Assembly: GCF_001552075.1 (NCBI RefSeq)
Contig: NZ_BCQM01000001.1
Location: 620,001-684,000 of the forward strand
DNA: 64,000 nucleotides
Source: Arthrobacter luteolus NBRC 107841
GTDB taxonomy: Bacteria > Actinomycetota > Actinomycetes > Actinomycetales > Micrococcaceae
Reading direction: 5' to 3'
Of the stretch, positions 35,174 to 43,939 are shown piece by piece. The position numbers and the translations under genes were made by a program. The stretch's first letter is position 1. Every line of letters begins with the position of its first letter. The notes beneath the pieces were generated by a model. That model was not told the origin of the DNA. It made no database searches and saw only the letters and a list, made by a program, of their open reading frames with translations.

Positions 35174-35554
35174 ATGCCCCGCCTCGTACTCCTCGGCGTC
35201 ATCGTCGTCGCAGCCTTGATCATCTACTCGCTCATTGACTGCATCATGTCCAAAGCCCACGAAGTGCGCAGCATCTCAAAGACCGCCTGGCTCTTCACGA
35301 TCGTGCTTCTGCCGGTCATTGGTGCCATCCTGTGGTTCCTGTTTGGGCGCCCGACCCATGGTCCGGAACCGAAGCCGCGGGCAGTGCGGCACCCCACCGC
35401 TCCCGATGACGACCCGGAGTTCCTCCGGAACCTGGAAATCCGCCGCCGGCAGAAGGCCAAGGAAGAGGAACTCAAGCGCCGCGAACAGGAGCTGGCGGAC
35501 CGTGAGAAGCGTGCCAGCCAGAAGAACGACGACGAGAAGCCCAGCAGCAACTAG
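35174..35554 (+). CDS. PLDc_N-domain membrane protein
   Basis: Protein of 126 residues. Two helices (about 3-22 and 38-57) make the phospholipase D N-terminal (PLDc_N) domain: YSLIDCI, SKTAWLFTIVLLPVIGAILWFLFGRP. No catalytic HKD motif follows; the tail (about 75-126) is a highly charged Lys/Glu/Arg coiled coil. TACAAT lies 7 bases before the ATG, a textbook leaderless start. Divergent from the DUF4229 gene. Function unknown, perhaps a membrane adaptor. Confidence 0.85.
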   Translation: MPRLVLLGVIVVAALIIYSLIDCIMSKAHEVRSISKTAWLFTIVLLPVIGAILWFLFGRPTHGPEPKPRAVRHPTAPDDDPEFLRNLEIRRRQKAKEEELKRREQELADREKRASQKNDDEKPSSN

Positions 35555-35577
35555 CCAGCGCCTCGAAGCATAGCGAA

Positions 35578-35613
35578 AGTGCCCCGTCCCGGATCCGTCC
35601 GGGCCGGGGCACT
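35578..35613 (+). terminator. Rho-independent terminator after PLDc_N gene
   Basis: The stem (35578-35593 with 35598-35613) is 15 bp plus one mismatch and begins AGTGCCCCG. A short T-run follows. Confidence 0.75.
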
Positions 35614-35663
35614 TTGCTGTTGGCATGGAATGGCGGGGTGAGGGTCCCGCGGCCGATCTTCCG

Positions 35664-35754
35664 GTGCGCAGATATGGCGGGAGTCAGCACGGTGGCCGTC
35701 CCCCGGTGTGCAGATAAAGCGGCCTAGTCCGCGGCCAGGTCACCATATCTGCGC
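35664..35754. repeat. Three copies of a GCAGATA-core repeat in an intergenic stretch
   Basis: GTGCGCAGATATGGCG (35664-35679), GTGTGCAGATAAAGCG (35706-35721) and, inverted, CACCATATCTGCGC (35741-35754). The first and third could pair as a 12-bp inverted repeat. No gene is visible in 35614-35856. A related GCGCAGATAAGC occurs at 49632-49643 in another intergenic spot. Confidence 0.7.
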
Positions 35755-35797
35755 CCCCGGCCACGGCAGAGCCGAACAACGCGCCCGCACCCACAAA

Positions 35798-35839
35798 CCA
35801 AAGCCCCGCCCCGGAACGAGTCCGGAACGGGGCCTTTGG
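35798..35839 (-). terminator. Terminator of the cytochrome c maturation operon
   Basis: An imperfect inverted repeat beginning CCAAAG and ending CTTTGG with GC-rich centre lies 18 bases after the ccsB stop. Confidence 0.65.
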
Positions 35840-35856
35840 TCAAGCTGGCTATCGGG

Positions 35857-36900
35857 CTAGACGCCGGAGTAGCTGTGCAGGCCGGAGAAGTAGACGTTCA
35901 CGATCGTGAAGTTGAAGACCACGCAGAGGTAACCGACGATCGACAGCCAGGCAGCACGGGTGCCGGTCCAGCCGCGGGTGGCGCGGGCGTGGAGGTAGCC
36001 TGCGTAGACCACCCAGATCACGAAGGTCCAGACTTCCTTGGTGTCCCAGCCCCAGTAGCGTCCCCAGGCCTGTTCGGCCCAGACGGAACCAGCCATCAGG
36101 GTGAACGTCCAGAGCACGAAGGCGACGGCGTTGATGCGGTAGGAGAAGGTCTCCAGCGACTGGGCGGAGGGGACGATCTTGAGGAAGCCCAGGCGTTCCC
36201 GGCCGCCGGCCCGGGCCTTGGCCTCGCGGTCGGCCTGCAGCAGCTGCAGCACCGACATGGCGAAGGTCAGGGTGAACAGCGCGGAGGCAATCACGGCGAC
36301 GGACACGTGGATGATCAGCCAGTAGCTCTGCAGTGCGGGGATGAGGTGGCCGACCGGTGTGGGGAAGCCGATGGTGGCTGCCATCATCATGATCAGGACC
36401 AGGCCGACGACGAACGTTCCCAGGAACCGCAGGTCGCGGCGGAGCAGGACGAGCAGGAAGACGATGGAAACGACCATCGCGCCGGTGGTGCAGAACTCGT
36501 ACATGTTGCCCCAGGGCACACGGTGCGCGGCCAGGCCACGGGAGACGACGGCGGCGATGTGGATGAGCGCGCCCAGTACCGTCAGGGCGACGGCGACGCG
36601 GGCGGCGTTGCGCCGTTCCCCTGTGTAGCCCATGGCGTCATCGGCGGTGAGGGCGGCACTGCTGGCGTCCCACTGGCGGTTGGAGCCTTCCGGCCCGGTG
36701 GGAGCGCCCGCCGGAACCATCGCCTTTTGGGCGGGAACAGCGGCCTGCACGGTGCCGGCCTTCTGGTCGATGGCCCGGAGCGTTTTGCTGCTCTTGGCCA
36801 GGTCCCAGGTGAAGGCCAGGAACGCCACCGTGTAGGTGAACGCCGCCAGCAGCATAAAGAGGTCGCTGTATTCCGCGAGCTGGTAGTCGATGGATGGCAT
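35857..36900 (-). CDS. ccsB: Cytochrome c biogenesis protein CcsB/ResC (haem handling)
   Basis: Membrane protein of 347 residues with about eight helices. With ResB it forms the System II synthetase that exports haem and attaches it to apocytochrome c. The WWD-type domain is seen as WGRYWGWDTKEVWTFVIWVVYAGYLH (about 278-303), flanked by conserved His residues in VHVSV-type and TGAMV regions. Start ATG overlaps the resB stop by one base (TAATG). Last gene of the operon resA-ccdA-resB-ccsB. Confidence 0.94.
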   Translation of the reverse strand: MPSIDYQLAEYSDLFMLLAAFTYTVAFLAFTWDLAKSSKTLRAIDQKAGTVQAAVPAQKAMVPAGAPTGPEGSNRQWDASSAALTADDAMGYTGERRNAARVAVALTVLGALIHIAAVVSRGLAAHRVPWGNMYEFCTTGAMVVSIVFLLVLLRRDLRFLGTFVVGLVLIMMMAATIGFPTPVGHLIPALQSYWLIIHVSVAVIASALFTLTFAMSVLQLLQADREAKARAGGRERLGFLKIVPSAQSLETFSYRINAVAFVLWTFTLMAGSVWAEQAWGRYWGWDTKEVWTFVIWVVYAGYLHARATRGWTGTRAAWLSIVGYLCVVFNFTIVNVYFSGLHSYSGV

Positions 36901-38684
36901 TAGTCGTCCTTACCTGTTTCTTCCGTGCGTCCGGCGCTGCCGGCCACTGATGCGTCGGCCAGGGTGTCCGGGCCGTCCTCCTGCGGAGCGGTCCCGCCCG
37001 CCATCCACTTCTTTTCCAGCAAGCCGCGCAAAGCTTCGGCTTCGGTTTCCAGGCGGGCATCCTCACCGCGGGCCAGCAAACCGTACTCGACCATTATGCG
37101 GCCATCGTCGTTCGTTCCCGTACGCACCCACACCCGGCGGCGGGCCAGGAACAGCGATGCGCTGAGCCCGGTGAGGCTAAGCACAGCGAAAATGAGCACT
37201 GCGAACTTGGCCGGATCGTAGTGGACGTCCAGTGCCGCGTAGCGCAGGAGCCCGTCGAAGCTGATGGACCCCTTTCCGTCCGGGAGGTCCTGGACCTGGT
37301 TCATAGCCAGCACGATGCCGCCGGAGTCCAGGTCCCGGTTGTTCAGCGGCGTCAGCTCATCTGTGTCCAGGACAAAAACGTTGCCGGGGACACCCTCGTC
37401 CAGGCCCAGATCGCCGTAGTAGGAGTTCAGGTTCAGCTGCGGGTTCACCGGATCGGGGTCTCCGGAGAAGGACACACCATTACCGTCGACCAACGCCGTG
37501 GGCAGGAAGAATCCGACAAAACCAAGCTGGTCCGGCTGCGCGTCAGGAGCCTTGATCACCATCAGCGAGGTGTAGACGCCGTCCGTGGGGACACCAACAA
37601 CCGGTCCCTGGAAAGCGACGTTGCCGTCGCCGTCGCGCACCGTAACCACCGGAGCGTAGCCGTTGCCGACCAGGAACACCCGGGTTCCGCCGATGGTCAG
37701 CGGTTCGTTGACCTTGATGGTCTCCGTCCGCGGTTCGTCGTTCGGATCCTCCTTGACTGTCACGGAGGCGGTGAAGTCCAGCGGCTGCACGTTACCGGTG
37801 CTGCTCTGCCGGTCAAAGGTGACGTCAAAGTCGTCCAGGGTGACGGAGTAGGGAGCCAGCTGCGACTCAGTGAAGTTGGTGCCGGGGCTGAAGGTGTCGT
37901 AGCCAACCAGGGTGTTCACGAAGGTGTCACCTTCAACGACAATGCGCTGTCCGTTGTATCCGAACAGCCCGCCGATGGCGATCGAGGCCAGTACACCGAT
38001 CAGGGACACGTGGAACACCAGGTTTCCGGTTTCCTTCGCAAAGCCGCGCTCCGCGGCGACGGAGGGGCGGTCAGTGTCCAGATCGCGGGCCTCTACCCGG
38101 TAGCCGCGCTTCCGGAGTACCTGCGCCGCATCCCTGGCGGCTTCGGCTGCCGTCAGGCCGGTGCCGGCAGGCACCGCCAGCGTGCCGTATTCCGGGAGCC
38201 GGGAGAGCTTCTTCGGGGTGCGCGGCGGCTTGGAGCGCAGTGCTTTCCAGTGGACCTTGGCCCGGGGAATAACGCAGCCGATCAGGGAGATGAACAGCAG
38301 CAGGTAGATCGCGGAGAACCACGCGGAGGAGTACACGTCGAACAGCTGGAAGCGGTCCAGCCACGGACCGCTGCCGGGGTTGTCCTCAAGGTACTGCGTG
38401 ACGGCGCCCGGGTTGGCCGGCCGCTGCGGAAACAGCGAGCCGGGGACCGCGGCAACCGCGAGCAGCAGGAGCAGGAACAGTGCGGTGCGCATGCTGGTGA
38501 GCTGGGTCCAGGCCCAGCGCAGCGTGCCGGTAAGCCCGAGGGCAGGGAGCGCGACGTCGTCCCGCTTTCCGCCACGTTTCTTCTTGCCGCCGGGTGTCTG
38601 TGCCTCCGCGGCGGCAGGCGTATCCGCGGCAGGCGTTTCCGCGGGCGGGGTCTGCGTGGTTTCGCTGTCCGGTTCAGGTTTCAA
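36900..38684 (-). CDS. resB: Cytochrome c biogenesis protein ResB
   Basis: Protein of 594 residues. N-terminal 50 residues are Pro/Ala/Thr/Lys-rich and cytoplasmic. Helices lie near 65-85 (LTSMRTALFLLLLLAVAAVPGSLFPQR, the family signature), 122-145 and 205-225; a large extracytoplasmic domain (about 230-500) is followed by a last helix (about 515-535). The C-terminal 60 residues are acidic. Works with CcsB. Needed for the cytochromes of the aerobic chain. Confidence 0.92.
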   Translation of the reverse strand: MKPEPDSETTQTPPAETPAADTPAAAEAQTPGGKKKRGGKRDDVALPALGLTGTLRWAWTQLTSMRTALFLLLLLAVAAVPGSLFPQRPANPGAVTQYLEDNPGSGPWLDRFQLFDVYSSAWFSAIYLLLFISLIGCVIPRAKVHWKALRSKPPRTPKKLSRLPEYGTLAVPAGTGLTAAEAARDAAQVLRKRGYRVEARDLDTDRPSVAAERGFAKETGNLVFHVSLIGVLASIAIGGLFGYNGQRIVVEGDTFVNTLVGYDTFSPGTNFTESQLAPYSVTLDDFDVTFDRQSSTGNVQPLDFTASVTVKEDPNDEPRTETIKVNEPLTIGGTRVFLVGNGYAPVVTVRDGDGNVAFQGPVVGVPTDGVYTSLMVIKAPDAQPDQLGFVGFFLPTALVDGNGVSFSGDPDPVNPQLNLNSYYGDLGLDEGVPGNVFVLDTDELTPLNNRDLDSGGIVLAMNQVQDLPDGKGSISFDGLLRYAALDVHYDPAKFAVLIFAVLSLTGLSASLFLARRRVWVRTGTNDDGRIMVEYGLLARGEDARLETEAEALRGLLEKKWMAGGTAPQEDGPDTLADASVAGSAGRTEETGKDD

Positions 38685-38751
38685 CTGGTTCTCATTGTTC
38701 TCTGGGGACGGGTTCCGGGGATCCGGCGGGCTGGGAGCGTTGTTGTCTTCA

Positions 38752-39555
38752 TCAAATCGGCAGGGTCACACTATCCACCCAGCCTTGGAGTTCGTTGATC
38801 CAGAGCGTCCACACGCCGGTGGCCATCAGCAGGCCCAGTACGATCAGCATGCCGCCGCCGAAGCGCTGCATGGCCACCCGGTGCCGGCGGAAGAAGGAGA
38901 GGGCGCCCATGCCGCGGCGGAATCCCAGTGCGATGAACAGGAAAGGCAGGCCAAGCCCCAGGCAGTAGACAAAGGTGAGCAGAGCTCCCTTGGCCGCTGA
39001 GGCATCGTCTCCGGAGAAGGAGAGCAGCTGCACTGCCGAAAGCGTTGGGCCCATGCAGGGCGCCCAGCCAAGTCCGAAGGTGATGCCCAGCAGCGGCGCC
39101 CCCCACAGTCCGGCGGGCGGCCTGGCTTCGATTTTCCGGTCCCGCTGGAACCAGGACAGCCCGCCCATGAAGATGACGCCCATCAAAATGATGAGCACCC
39201 CCAGCAGCTGCGGGATCCAGGCCTGCTCGGCCCCGCGGAGCCACGCTCCCAGCTGTCCGATCCCTGCGCCGATGGCGACGAAAACCACCGAGAAGCCCAG
39301 GACAAACAACCCGATTCCCGTGAGCATCCGGCCACGGCGCTGGTTCTCCAGATCCACCCCGGACAGACCCGTGACGTATCCCAGGTAGCCGGGCACCAGC
39401 GGGAGGATGCAGGGTGAGAGGAAGGACACCAATCCCGCCAGGGCAGCAACGGGAATGGCCAGCAGCATCGATCCGTTCAGGATCGTTTCCGCGAAGACAT
39501 TGGCCGCAGGCAGGGCTGCAGCGGGCAGAGCTGCGGACAGGAGGACGGGCGGCAC
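38752..39555 (-). CDS. ccdA: Thiol-disulphide transporter CcdA
   Basis: Membrane protein of 267 residues, six helices, passing reducing power from cytoplasmic thioredoxin to ResA. The two redox cysteines are in SFLSPCILPLVPGYLG (about residue 49) and GWAPCMGPTLSAV (about 165). GTG start at 39555, only 5 bases after the resA stop. An in-frame ATG further in would still keep all helices, so the start is not fully settled. Confidence 0.92.
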   Translation of the reverse strand: MPPVLLSAALPAAALPAANVFAETILNGSMLLAIPVAALAGLVSFLSPCILPLVPGYLGYVTGLSGVDLENQRRGRMLTGIGLFVLGFSVVFVAIGAGIGQLGAWLRGAEQAWIPQLLGVLIILMGVIFMGGLSWFQRDRKIEARPPAGLWGAPLLGITFGLGWAPCMGPTLSAVQLLSFSGDDASAAKGALLTFVYCLGLGLPFLFIALGFRRGMGALSFFRRHRVAMQRFGGGMLIVLGLLMATGVWTLWINELQGWVDSVTLPI

Positions 39556-39560
39556 GGCTG

Positions 39561-40160
39561 CTACGCGGCCAACGCGTCGCTGATCAGGGCCTTGAGCGTG
39601 CCCTTTTCGGCGAGGCCCAGGATTCTTGCCGCGACCCGGCCCTCGCGGTCCAGGACAAGGGTGGTCGGAACTGCCTGCGGCGGCACGAAACGGGTCATGG
39701 CCAGCAGCACCTCCCCGTTCCGGTCCTCAAAGCTGGGGTACGGGATGGCGAAGTTCCGCTCGAATGCTTCAGCTGTCCGGGCTTCGTCCCGGACGTTCAC
39801 GCCGTAGAAGCGGGCTCCGTCCGCCGCGAAGGTTTCGTGGAGCTCCACCAGGTCCGGCGCTTCCTTGCGGCACGGAGCGCAGGCGGCGTACCAGAAGTTG
39901 AGTACGACGACGTCGCCGGCCCAGTCTGCGGCGCTGACTTTCGTCCCGTCAAAGAGAGTGCCGGTCAGCTGCACGGGCTCGCCCCGCTCCGAGGCGGCGT
40001 ATTCCGTGACCGAGCCGTCGCCGGCAATGTAGTTTTTGTTGTCGCCGGCTTTCGCCTGCTCGGCCAGCGGATCCTCCACCGTGCATCCTGCCAACGCAGC
40101 GGCCAGCGGCACGCCGAGGGCCAGCCCGGCACCAATCCGCAGGAAGGACCTGCGGTGCAT
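39561..40160 (-). CDS. resA: Lipoprotein thioredoxin ResA/TlpA
   Basis: Protein of 199 residues. Lipoprotein signal MHRRSFLRIGAGLALG...LAGC with lipobox LAGC (Cys about 25); the RR pair and hydrophobic core could suit Tat or Sec export. Thioredoxin domain with redox CAPC in WYAACAPCRKEAP (about 95-107) and cis-Pro region AVPTTLVLD. Reduces apocytochrome c before haem attachment. I take the ATG at 40160 (GGAG upstream) over an upstream GTG at 40232, which would bury the signal peptide. Confidence 0.9.
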   Translation of the reverse strand: MHRRSFLRIGAGLALGVPLAAALAGCTVEDPLAEQAKAGDNKNYIAGDGSVTEYAASERGEPVQLTGTLFDGTKVSAADWAGDVVVLNFWYAACAPCRKEAPDLVELHETFAADGARFYGVNVRDEARTAEAFERNFAIPYPSFEDRNGEVLLAMTRFVPPQAVPTTLVLDREGRVAARILGLAEKGTLKALISDALAA

Positions 40161-40255
40161 GGCTCCAGCCTGGTTTTCGCTCTCAGATTTCTTCAAGGAC
40201 TTCCAGCTTTCATCGCGGCAGGGGGTGGCCACTTCTACAACGCGTAGTAATTGTA

Positions 40256-40918
40256 TTATGCGCCAGGAATGTTCGCGGCACCGGGCAGCAGGTCAGCGGA
40301 GGGCTCGGCATACCGGACGCCGGTAAGCGTTCCGCCGTCGAAATCCAGGGTGGTGACTGAGGTCAGCGTGCATTCCCGGTTGCGGGGGTCGTGCCAGAGG
40401 CGGCGTCCCTCGGCGGCCAGGCGGGTGACCCAGATCGGCAGCTGATGGCTGACCAGCACCGCTTCGGCGCCGTCGCCGCCCAGCTCCAGGGCGCGGATCC
40501 GCGCGTCCTCCACGGCGGCCATCACGCGTTCCACCTGCGCGGCATACGGCTCGCCCCACGAAGGCTTCATCGGATTCCGCAGGAGCGGCCAGTATTTTGG
40601 ATTCCGGAGCCGGCCCTTGACGCCGGAGAGGCCTTCGAAGCGGTTCTCAGCTTCCAGGATCCGTTCATCGGTGGAGATCTCCAGCCCGAGTGCCGACGCG
40701 ATGGGCGCAGCCGTTTCCTGGGCACGGGTCAGGGGCGAGGCCACCAGGTGCACCAGCTTTGCGCCGCCGCTGCGCTGCTCCTGGAAATAGGACGCTACGC
40801 GGCGCGCCATCTCCTGGCCCAGGGGTGAAAGGTGGAATTCGGGCAGGCGGCCATACAGAACACCGTCCGGGTTGAAGACTTCGCCGTGGCGGACGAGGTG
40901 GATCGAGGCTCGGGACAT
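40256..40918 (-). CDS. Histidine phosphatase family protein
   Basis: Protein of 220 residues from the ATG at 40918. RHGE at 11-14 (HLVRHGEVFNPDGVLYGR), second Arg in SPLTRAQETA and second His in AVLVSHQLPIW. The phrase VLYGRLPEFHLSPLGQ is typical of actinobacterial phosphoglycerate-mutase-like phosphatases found before resA-ccdA. It is probably co-transcribed with the cytochrome c operon (95 bases to resA). Substrate unknown. Confidence 0.87.
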   Translation of the reverse strand: MSRASIHLVRHGEVFNPDGVLYGRLPEFHLSPLGQEMARRVASYFQEQRSGGAKLVHLVASPLTRAQETAAPIASALGLEISTDERILEAENRFEGLSGVKGRLRNPKYWPLLRNPMKPSWGEPYAAQVERVMAAVEDARIRALELGGDGAEAVLVSHQLPIWVTRLAAEGRRLWHDPRNRECTLTSVTTLDFDGGTLTGVRYAEPSADLLPGAANIPGA

Positions 40919-41063
40919 GACTTCAAGTCTCGCAGAGACACCTGTGAAGATTAAATCTTCACAATCACTTGAACCTTTGAGCAATGTGTGTCAAGCTTGA
41001 TGCAAATGCATCTACTGGTAGCGTTGCAACCGCAGCACTGCCGACTATCACAGGAGTAAAAAC

Positions 41064-41603
41064 ATGATCCCCACCGGTCTTAACGCAGGCACCTGGAACC
41101 TCGACTCTTCCCACAGCGAGGTCGGCTTCACCGTCCGCCACGCCGGCATCAGCAAGGTCCGCGGCAGCTTTGACAAGGTCACCGCCGTCCTGGAGGTCGG
41201 CCAGAGCCTGAGCGATTCGAAGCTCAGCGCCGTGATCGACGCCGCGTCCTTCAACTCCAACGACGCCAACCGCGACGCCCACATCAAGAGCGCTGACTTC
41301 TTCGACGTCGAGCAGTTCCCGGAACTGTCCTTCACCGCCACGGGTGTTGAAGGTTCGGGCGAGAACTACAAGGTCACGGGCGATCTCACCATCAAGGGCA
41401 TCACCCACCAGGTCACCCTGGACGTTGAGTTCAACGGCGTTGCTGTTGACCCCTTCGGTGCCACCCGCGCCGGTTTCGCCGGGACCACCTCCATCAGCCG
41501 CAAGGAGTTCGGCCTGACCTGGAACGCAGCCCTCGAAACCGGCGGCGTACTGGTCGGCGACAAGGTCACCATCAACCTGGACGTAGCCTTCGTCGCTGCG
41601 TAA
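41064..41603 (+). CDS. YceI-family lipid-binding-like protein
   Basis: Protein of 179 residues, a lipocalin-like beta-barrel (YceI family) that binds isoprenoids or similar lipids in known members. Family signature: GTWNLDSSHSEVGFTVRHAGISKVRGSF (about 9-36) and the later DLTIKGITHQVTLDVEFNG. No signal peptide, so cytoplasmic. The 79-base upstream region is AT-rich with a TCAAGCTTGA palindrome (40991-41000) and TTGATG (40998-41003), a possible -35; the -10 is unclear. Confidence 0.9.
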   Translation: MIPTGLNAGTWNLDSSHSEVGFTVRHAGISKVRGSFDKVTAVLEVGQSLSDSKLSAVIDAASFNSNDANRDAHIKSADFFDVEQFPELSFTATGVEGSGENYKVTGDLTIKGITHQVTLDVEFNGVAVDPFGATRAGFAGTTSISRKEFGLTWNAALETGGVLVGDKVTINLDVAFVAA

Positions 41604-41621
41604 GCATTCCGCTTCCCACCC

Positions 41622-41663
41622 GCGAAAGGCCCGGAACGCCATACGGCGTGCCGGGCCTTTCGC
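41622..41663 (+). terminator. Hairpin terminator after YceI gene
   Basis: GCGAAAGGCCCGG pairs with CCGGGCCTTTCGC, with an inner CGCC/GGCG stem and small loop. It starts 19 bases after the stop codon. Confidence 0.8.
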
Positions 41664-41827
41664 ATGCCCGGTTCACCGGTGCGGGCTCCGGGAGCCGGTG
41701 TTCCAGGTCTCCCGCGTGGTGTGGAGGGCTAGACTGGAGCTGACTTCGCAGACGGGGGATCTGCCCACTGACCGGCACTGACCAGGCACCATCCTCCGGC
41801 AGACCATCCACACGGCAGGCGGCTGAC

Positions 41828-42763
41828 ATGAGCACTCCCAACACCCCCGAACCCCACGACCCCCAACGCGCTGATGGAACGCCCGCCGGCGGTCCTGGTT
41901 CCGAGGGGGCCAACGGCAGCGATCAAGGCCAGGGCAGCGGACCGGCTCCGCAGCGTCCCGAACCGCGCTACGGACAGTACAGCCAGCCCGAACAGCCTCA
42001 TGTCCCTCCGCATGCCGGCCAGCCTGACCAGCCGGGGGCATCAGCACAGCCGGACCAGCAGGGCAGCTACGGTCAGGGCCCAGCGGGCCAGCAGCCCGGC
42101 GCCTATGGTCAGGGCCAGCAGCCTGGCACCTATGGTCAAGGCCAGTACGGCCAGAACCAGTACGGACAAGGCCAGCAGCCCGGTGCCTACAGCCAGGGCC
42201 AGTACGGGCAGGGGCAGTATGGCCAGACGCCGTACGGATACCAGGCGGCGCAGCCCTCGGGTTATGCCTACCCCGGCGGGCCGGCCAGCCAGGCCGGGCC
42301 TAAGGGGCCGGCCCCGCGTGAGGTGATGATGGGTTTCTGGCTCATCCTGGCCGCCGGCGTCCTGGCCTTCATCAACAACCTGATTACCTCGTTCAACCTT
42401 CCGGACCTGCTCACCCCCTCCCAGATCCAGGATCTTCGGCAGACAAACATCGATGTCCAGGATGTCAGCGGATTCCTGATTACCTTCTCGGTCGTCATCG
42501 CCCTGATTGGTTTGGGGCTGTACGTCCTCATCGCGCTGTTCGTCCGAAAGGGCCACAACTGGGCACGCATCGTCGGGACTGTCTTTGCTGCCTTCTCCAT
42601 CTTCGGCCTGCTGGTTTCTCTGCCGGCCTACTTCATGTCGGCACTGGGGATCCTGTCCCTGCTGTCCACTTTGGTCGGAATCGCGGGCATCGTGATGCTC
42701 TACCTCAAGCCCAGCAACGCCTATTTCCAGCGGCACCAGTACAACCCGTACCGCCCGTACTAA
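41828..42763 (+). CDS. Membrane protein with Gln/Gly/Tyr-rich repeat domain
   Basis: Protein of 311 residues. Residues 1-155 are disordered: Pro/Gly-rich start, then about ten imperfect copies of GQ(Q)PGAYGQ or GQYGQ (about 75-135). Residues about 165-300 hold four helices, beginning PREVMMGFWLILAAG, with FVRKGHNWARIVG before the third. No enzymatic motif. Such Gln/Tyr-rich tails are known for weak self-association in other proteins; a role here is inference. The next gene encodes a related four-helix domain. A TAGACT -10-like box lies near 41731, implying a leader of about 90 bases. Confidence 0.8.
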   Translation: MSTPNTPEPHDPQRADGTPAGGPGSEGANGSDQGQGSGPAPQRPEPRYGQYSQPEQPHVPPHAGQPDQPGASAQPDQQGSYGQGPAGQQPGAYGQGQQPGTYGQGQYGQNQYGQGQQPGAYSQGQYGQGQYGQTPYGYQAAQPSGYAYPGGPASQAGPKGPAPREVMMGFWLILAAGVLAFINNLITSFNLPDLLTPSQIQDLRQTNIDVQDVSGFLITFSVVIALIGLGLYVLIALFVRKGHNWARIVGTVFAAFSIFGLLVSLPAYFMSALGILSLLSTLVGIAGIVMLYLKPSNAYFQRHQYNPYRPY

Positions 42764-42915
42764 AACAGGTTGTAACAATCTCGCCGAAGGCAGTGCGGGT
42801 TCACTGCCGAAGTGGTCACAGCAGGGAGCCGGGGACGTAGCGTTTAACGCTCCACGGGGGCCTGCGGGTTCTTCGTGGAGCACCACTTTCCGGTCTCCTG
42901 AAGGCGGCGACGACT

Positions 42916-43878
42916 ATGACGACTCCCCCTGCAGCACCCGATTCCCCCGGAGCTGGCCCGAATACCCAGGGAACGGGTTCCGCGCACCCGCGCAGCGCGG
43001 TCCGGCGAAGCCGGCACGGTGCCGAAGCATCAGCGGAACTGGACGCGCCGGACCACGCAGTACCCAATGCATCCCAGGGCCGCCAGTGGCGGCCCTGGCC
43101 AAGCATCGCGCTCAGGCAGGCAATCCACGGCAGATCCGCATCCAGGCGGCGCGCCACGGCAGCCCACCGGTCCCGTGAGCTGGAGCTCGAGGTCTCCGGG
43201 CCGGCGGCTCAGTCTGCCGCCGGATCCGGCGCTGACTTCACCGGGCCCGGCGCTGGGTCCACCGGGCCCACCCGGTCCGGCGCAGAGTCCGGCGCACCTG
43301 CTGCTGAACCGGGCCTGGACCTGACTGGCGACCGGCGGCCGCGGCGCCAGGGGGCGGAAGCCCAGCCAGCGGCTAAGCTGCCGCCCCGTCCGGAGCATCC
43401 GCCCGCTCCCGCGCCCGAACCTCCCCGGCGGCTCCCGGACCGCCGTCCGCGGCTCCGGGCCCCGTTTGCTGTCAACGCTGCTGCCGTCCTTATAGCCGCA
43501 GCCGGTGCTCTGCTCCTGGTTGTGGGGCTGCGGGCCGCCCTGGACCCCGGCAGGCCCTTCCCTGAGGTAGCACTGCAGCTCCAGCAGCTCAAGGTCCCGC
43601 CTGAATCTGTGCTTGCCGTGGTGCGGGTCGCCGATGCCGCCGTCGCGGTCGTGACGTTTGGTCTCTACATTTTCCTGGCCACCCTGGTCCGCGAGGGCAG
43701 GAACTGGGCGAGGGTGTGCTGCTGCCTGCTGATCACGGCATCCCTCTTCTTTGGGATCAGAGACAACCTGTCACAGCAGGTCGGTGCTGCCCTGCTTGCG
43801 GGCACCGGGCTGGCGCTTACCTTCCTGCCGCGCGCCGCTCGTTATTTCGCTCAGCGCCGGTCCGGCCCGCAGCGGTAG
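42916..43878 (+). CDS. Membrane protein related to upstream neighbour, Pro/Ala/Arg-rich N-terminus
   Basis: Protein of 320 residues. Residues 1-185 are disordered and rich in Pro, Ala, Gly and Arg. Residues 190-310 carry four helices resembling the preceding protein: LVREGRNWARVCCCLLI corresponds to FVRKGHNWARIVGTVFA, and the C-terminal TFLPRAARYFAQRR to LYLKPSNAYFQRHQ. This suggests an old tandem duplication with divergence of the soluble half. No functional motif recognised. The 152 bases upstream hold two short hairpins (stems 42789-42795/42802-42808 and 42850-42856/42874-42880). Confidence 0.75.
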   Translation: MTTPPAAPDSPGAGPNTQGTGSAHPRSAVRRSRHGAEASAELDAPDHAVPNASQGRQWRPWPSIALRQAIHGRSASRRRATAAHRSRELELEVSGPAAQSAAGSGADFTGPGAGSTGPTRSGAESGAPAAEPGLDLTGDRRPRRQGAEAQPAAKLPPRPEHPPAPAPEPPRRLPDRRPRLRAPFAVNAAAVLIAAAGALLLVVGLRAALDPGRPFPEVALQLQQLKVPPESVLAVVRVADAAVAVVTFGLYIFLATLVREGRNWARVCCCLLITASLFFGIRDNLSQQVGAALLAGTGLALTFLPRAARYFAQRRSGPQR

Positions 43879-43939
43879 GCCGCGGCTGCCTGCTGTGAGG
43901 ATGCGGCGGTACAGGCGCCAGGATTGAGCGGTACAGGGG

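Noticed and set aside
42781-42880. Riboswitch between the two tandem membrane protein genes
   Set aside because: Two short hairpins occur, but no known aptamer core was recognised and the neighbours have no metabolic link.
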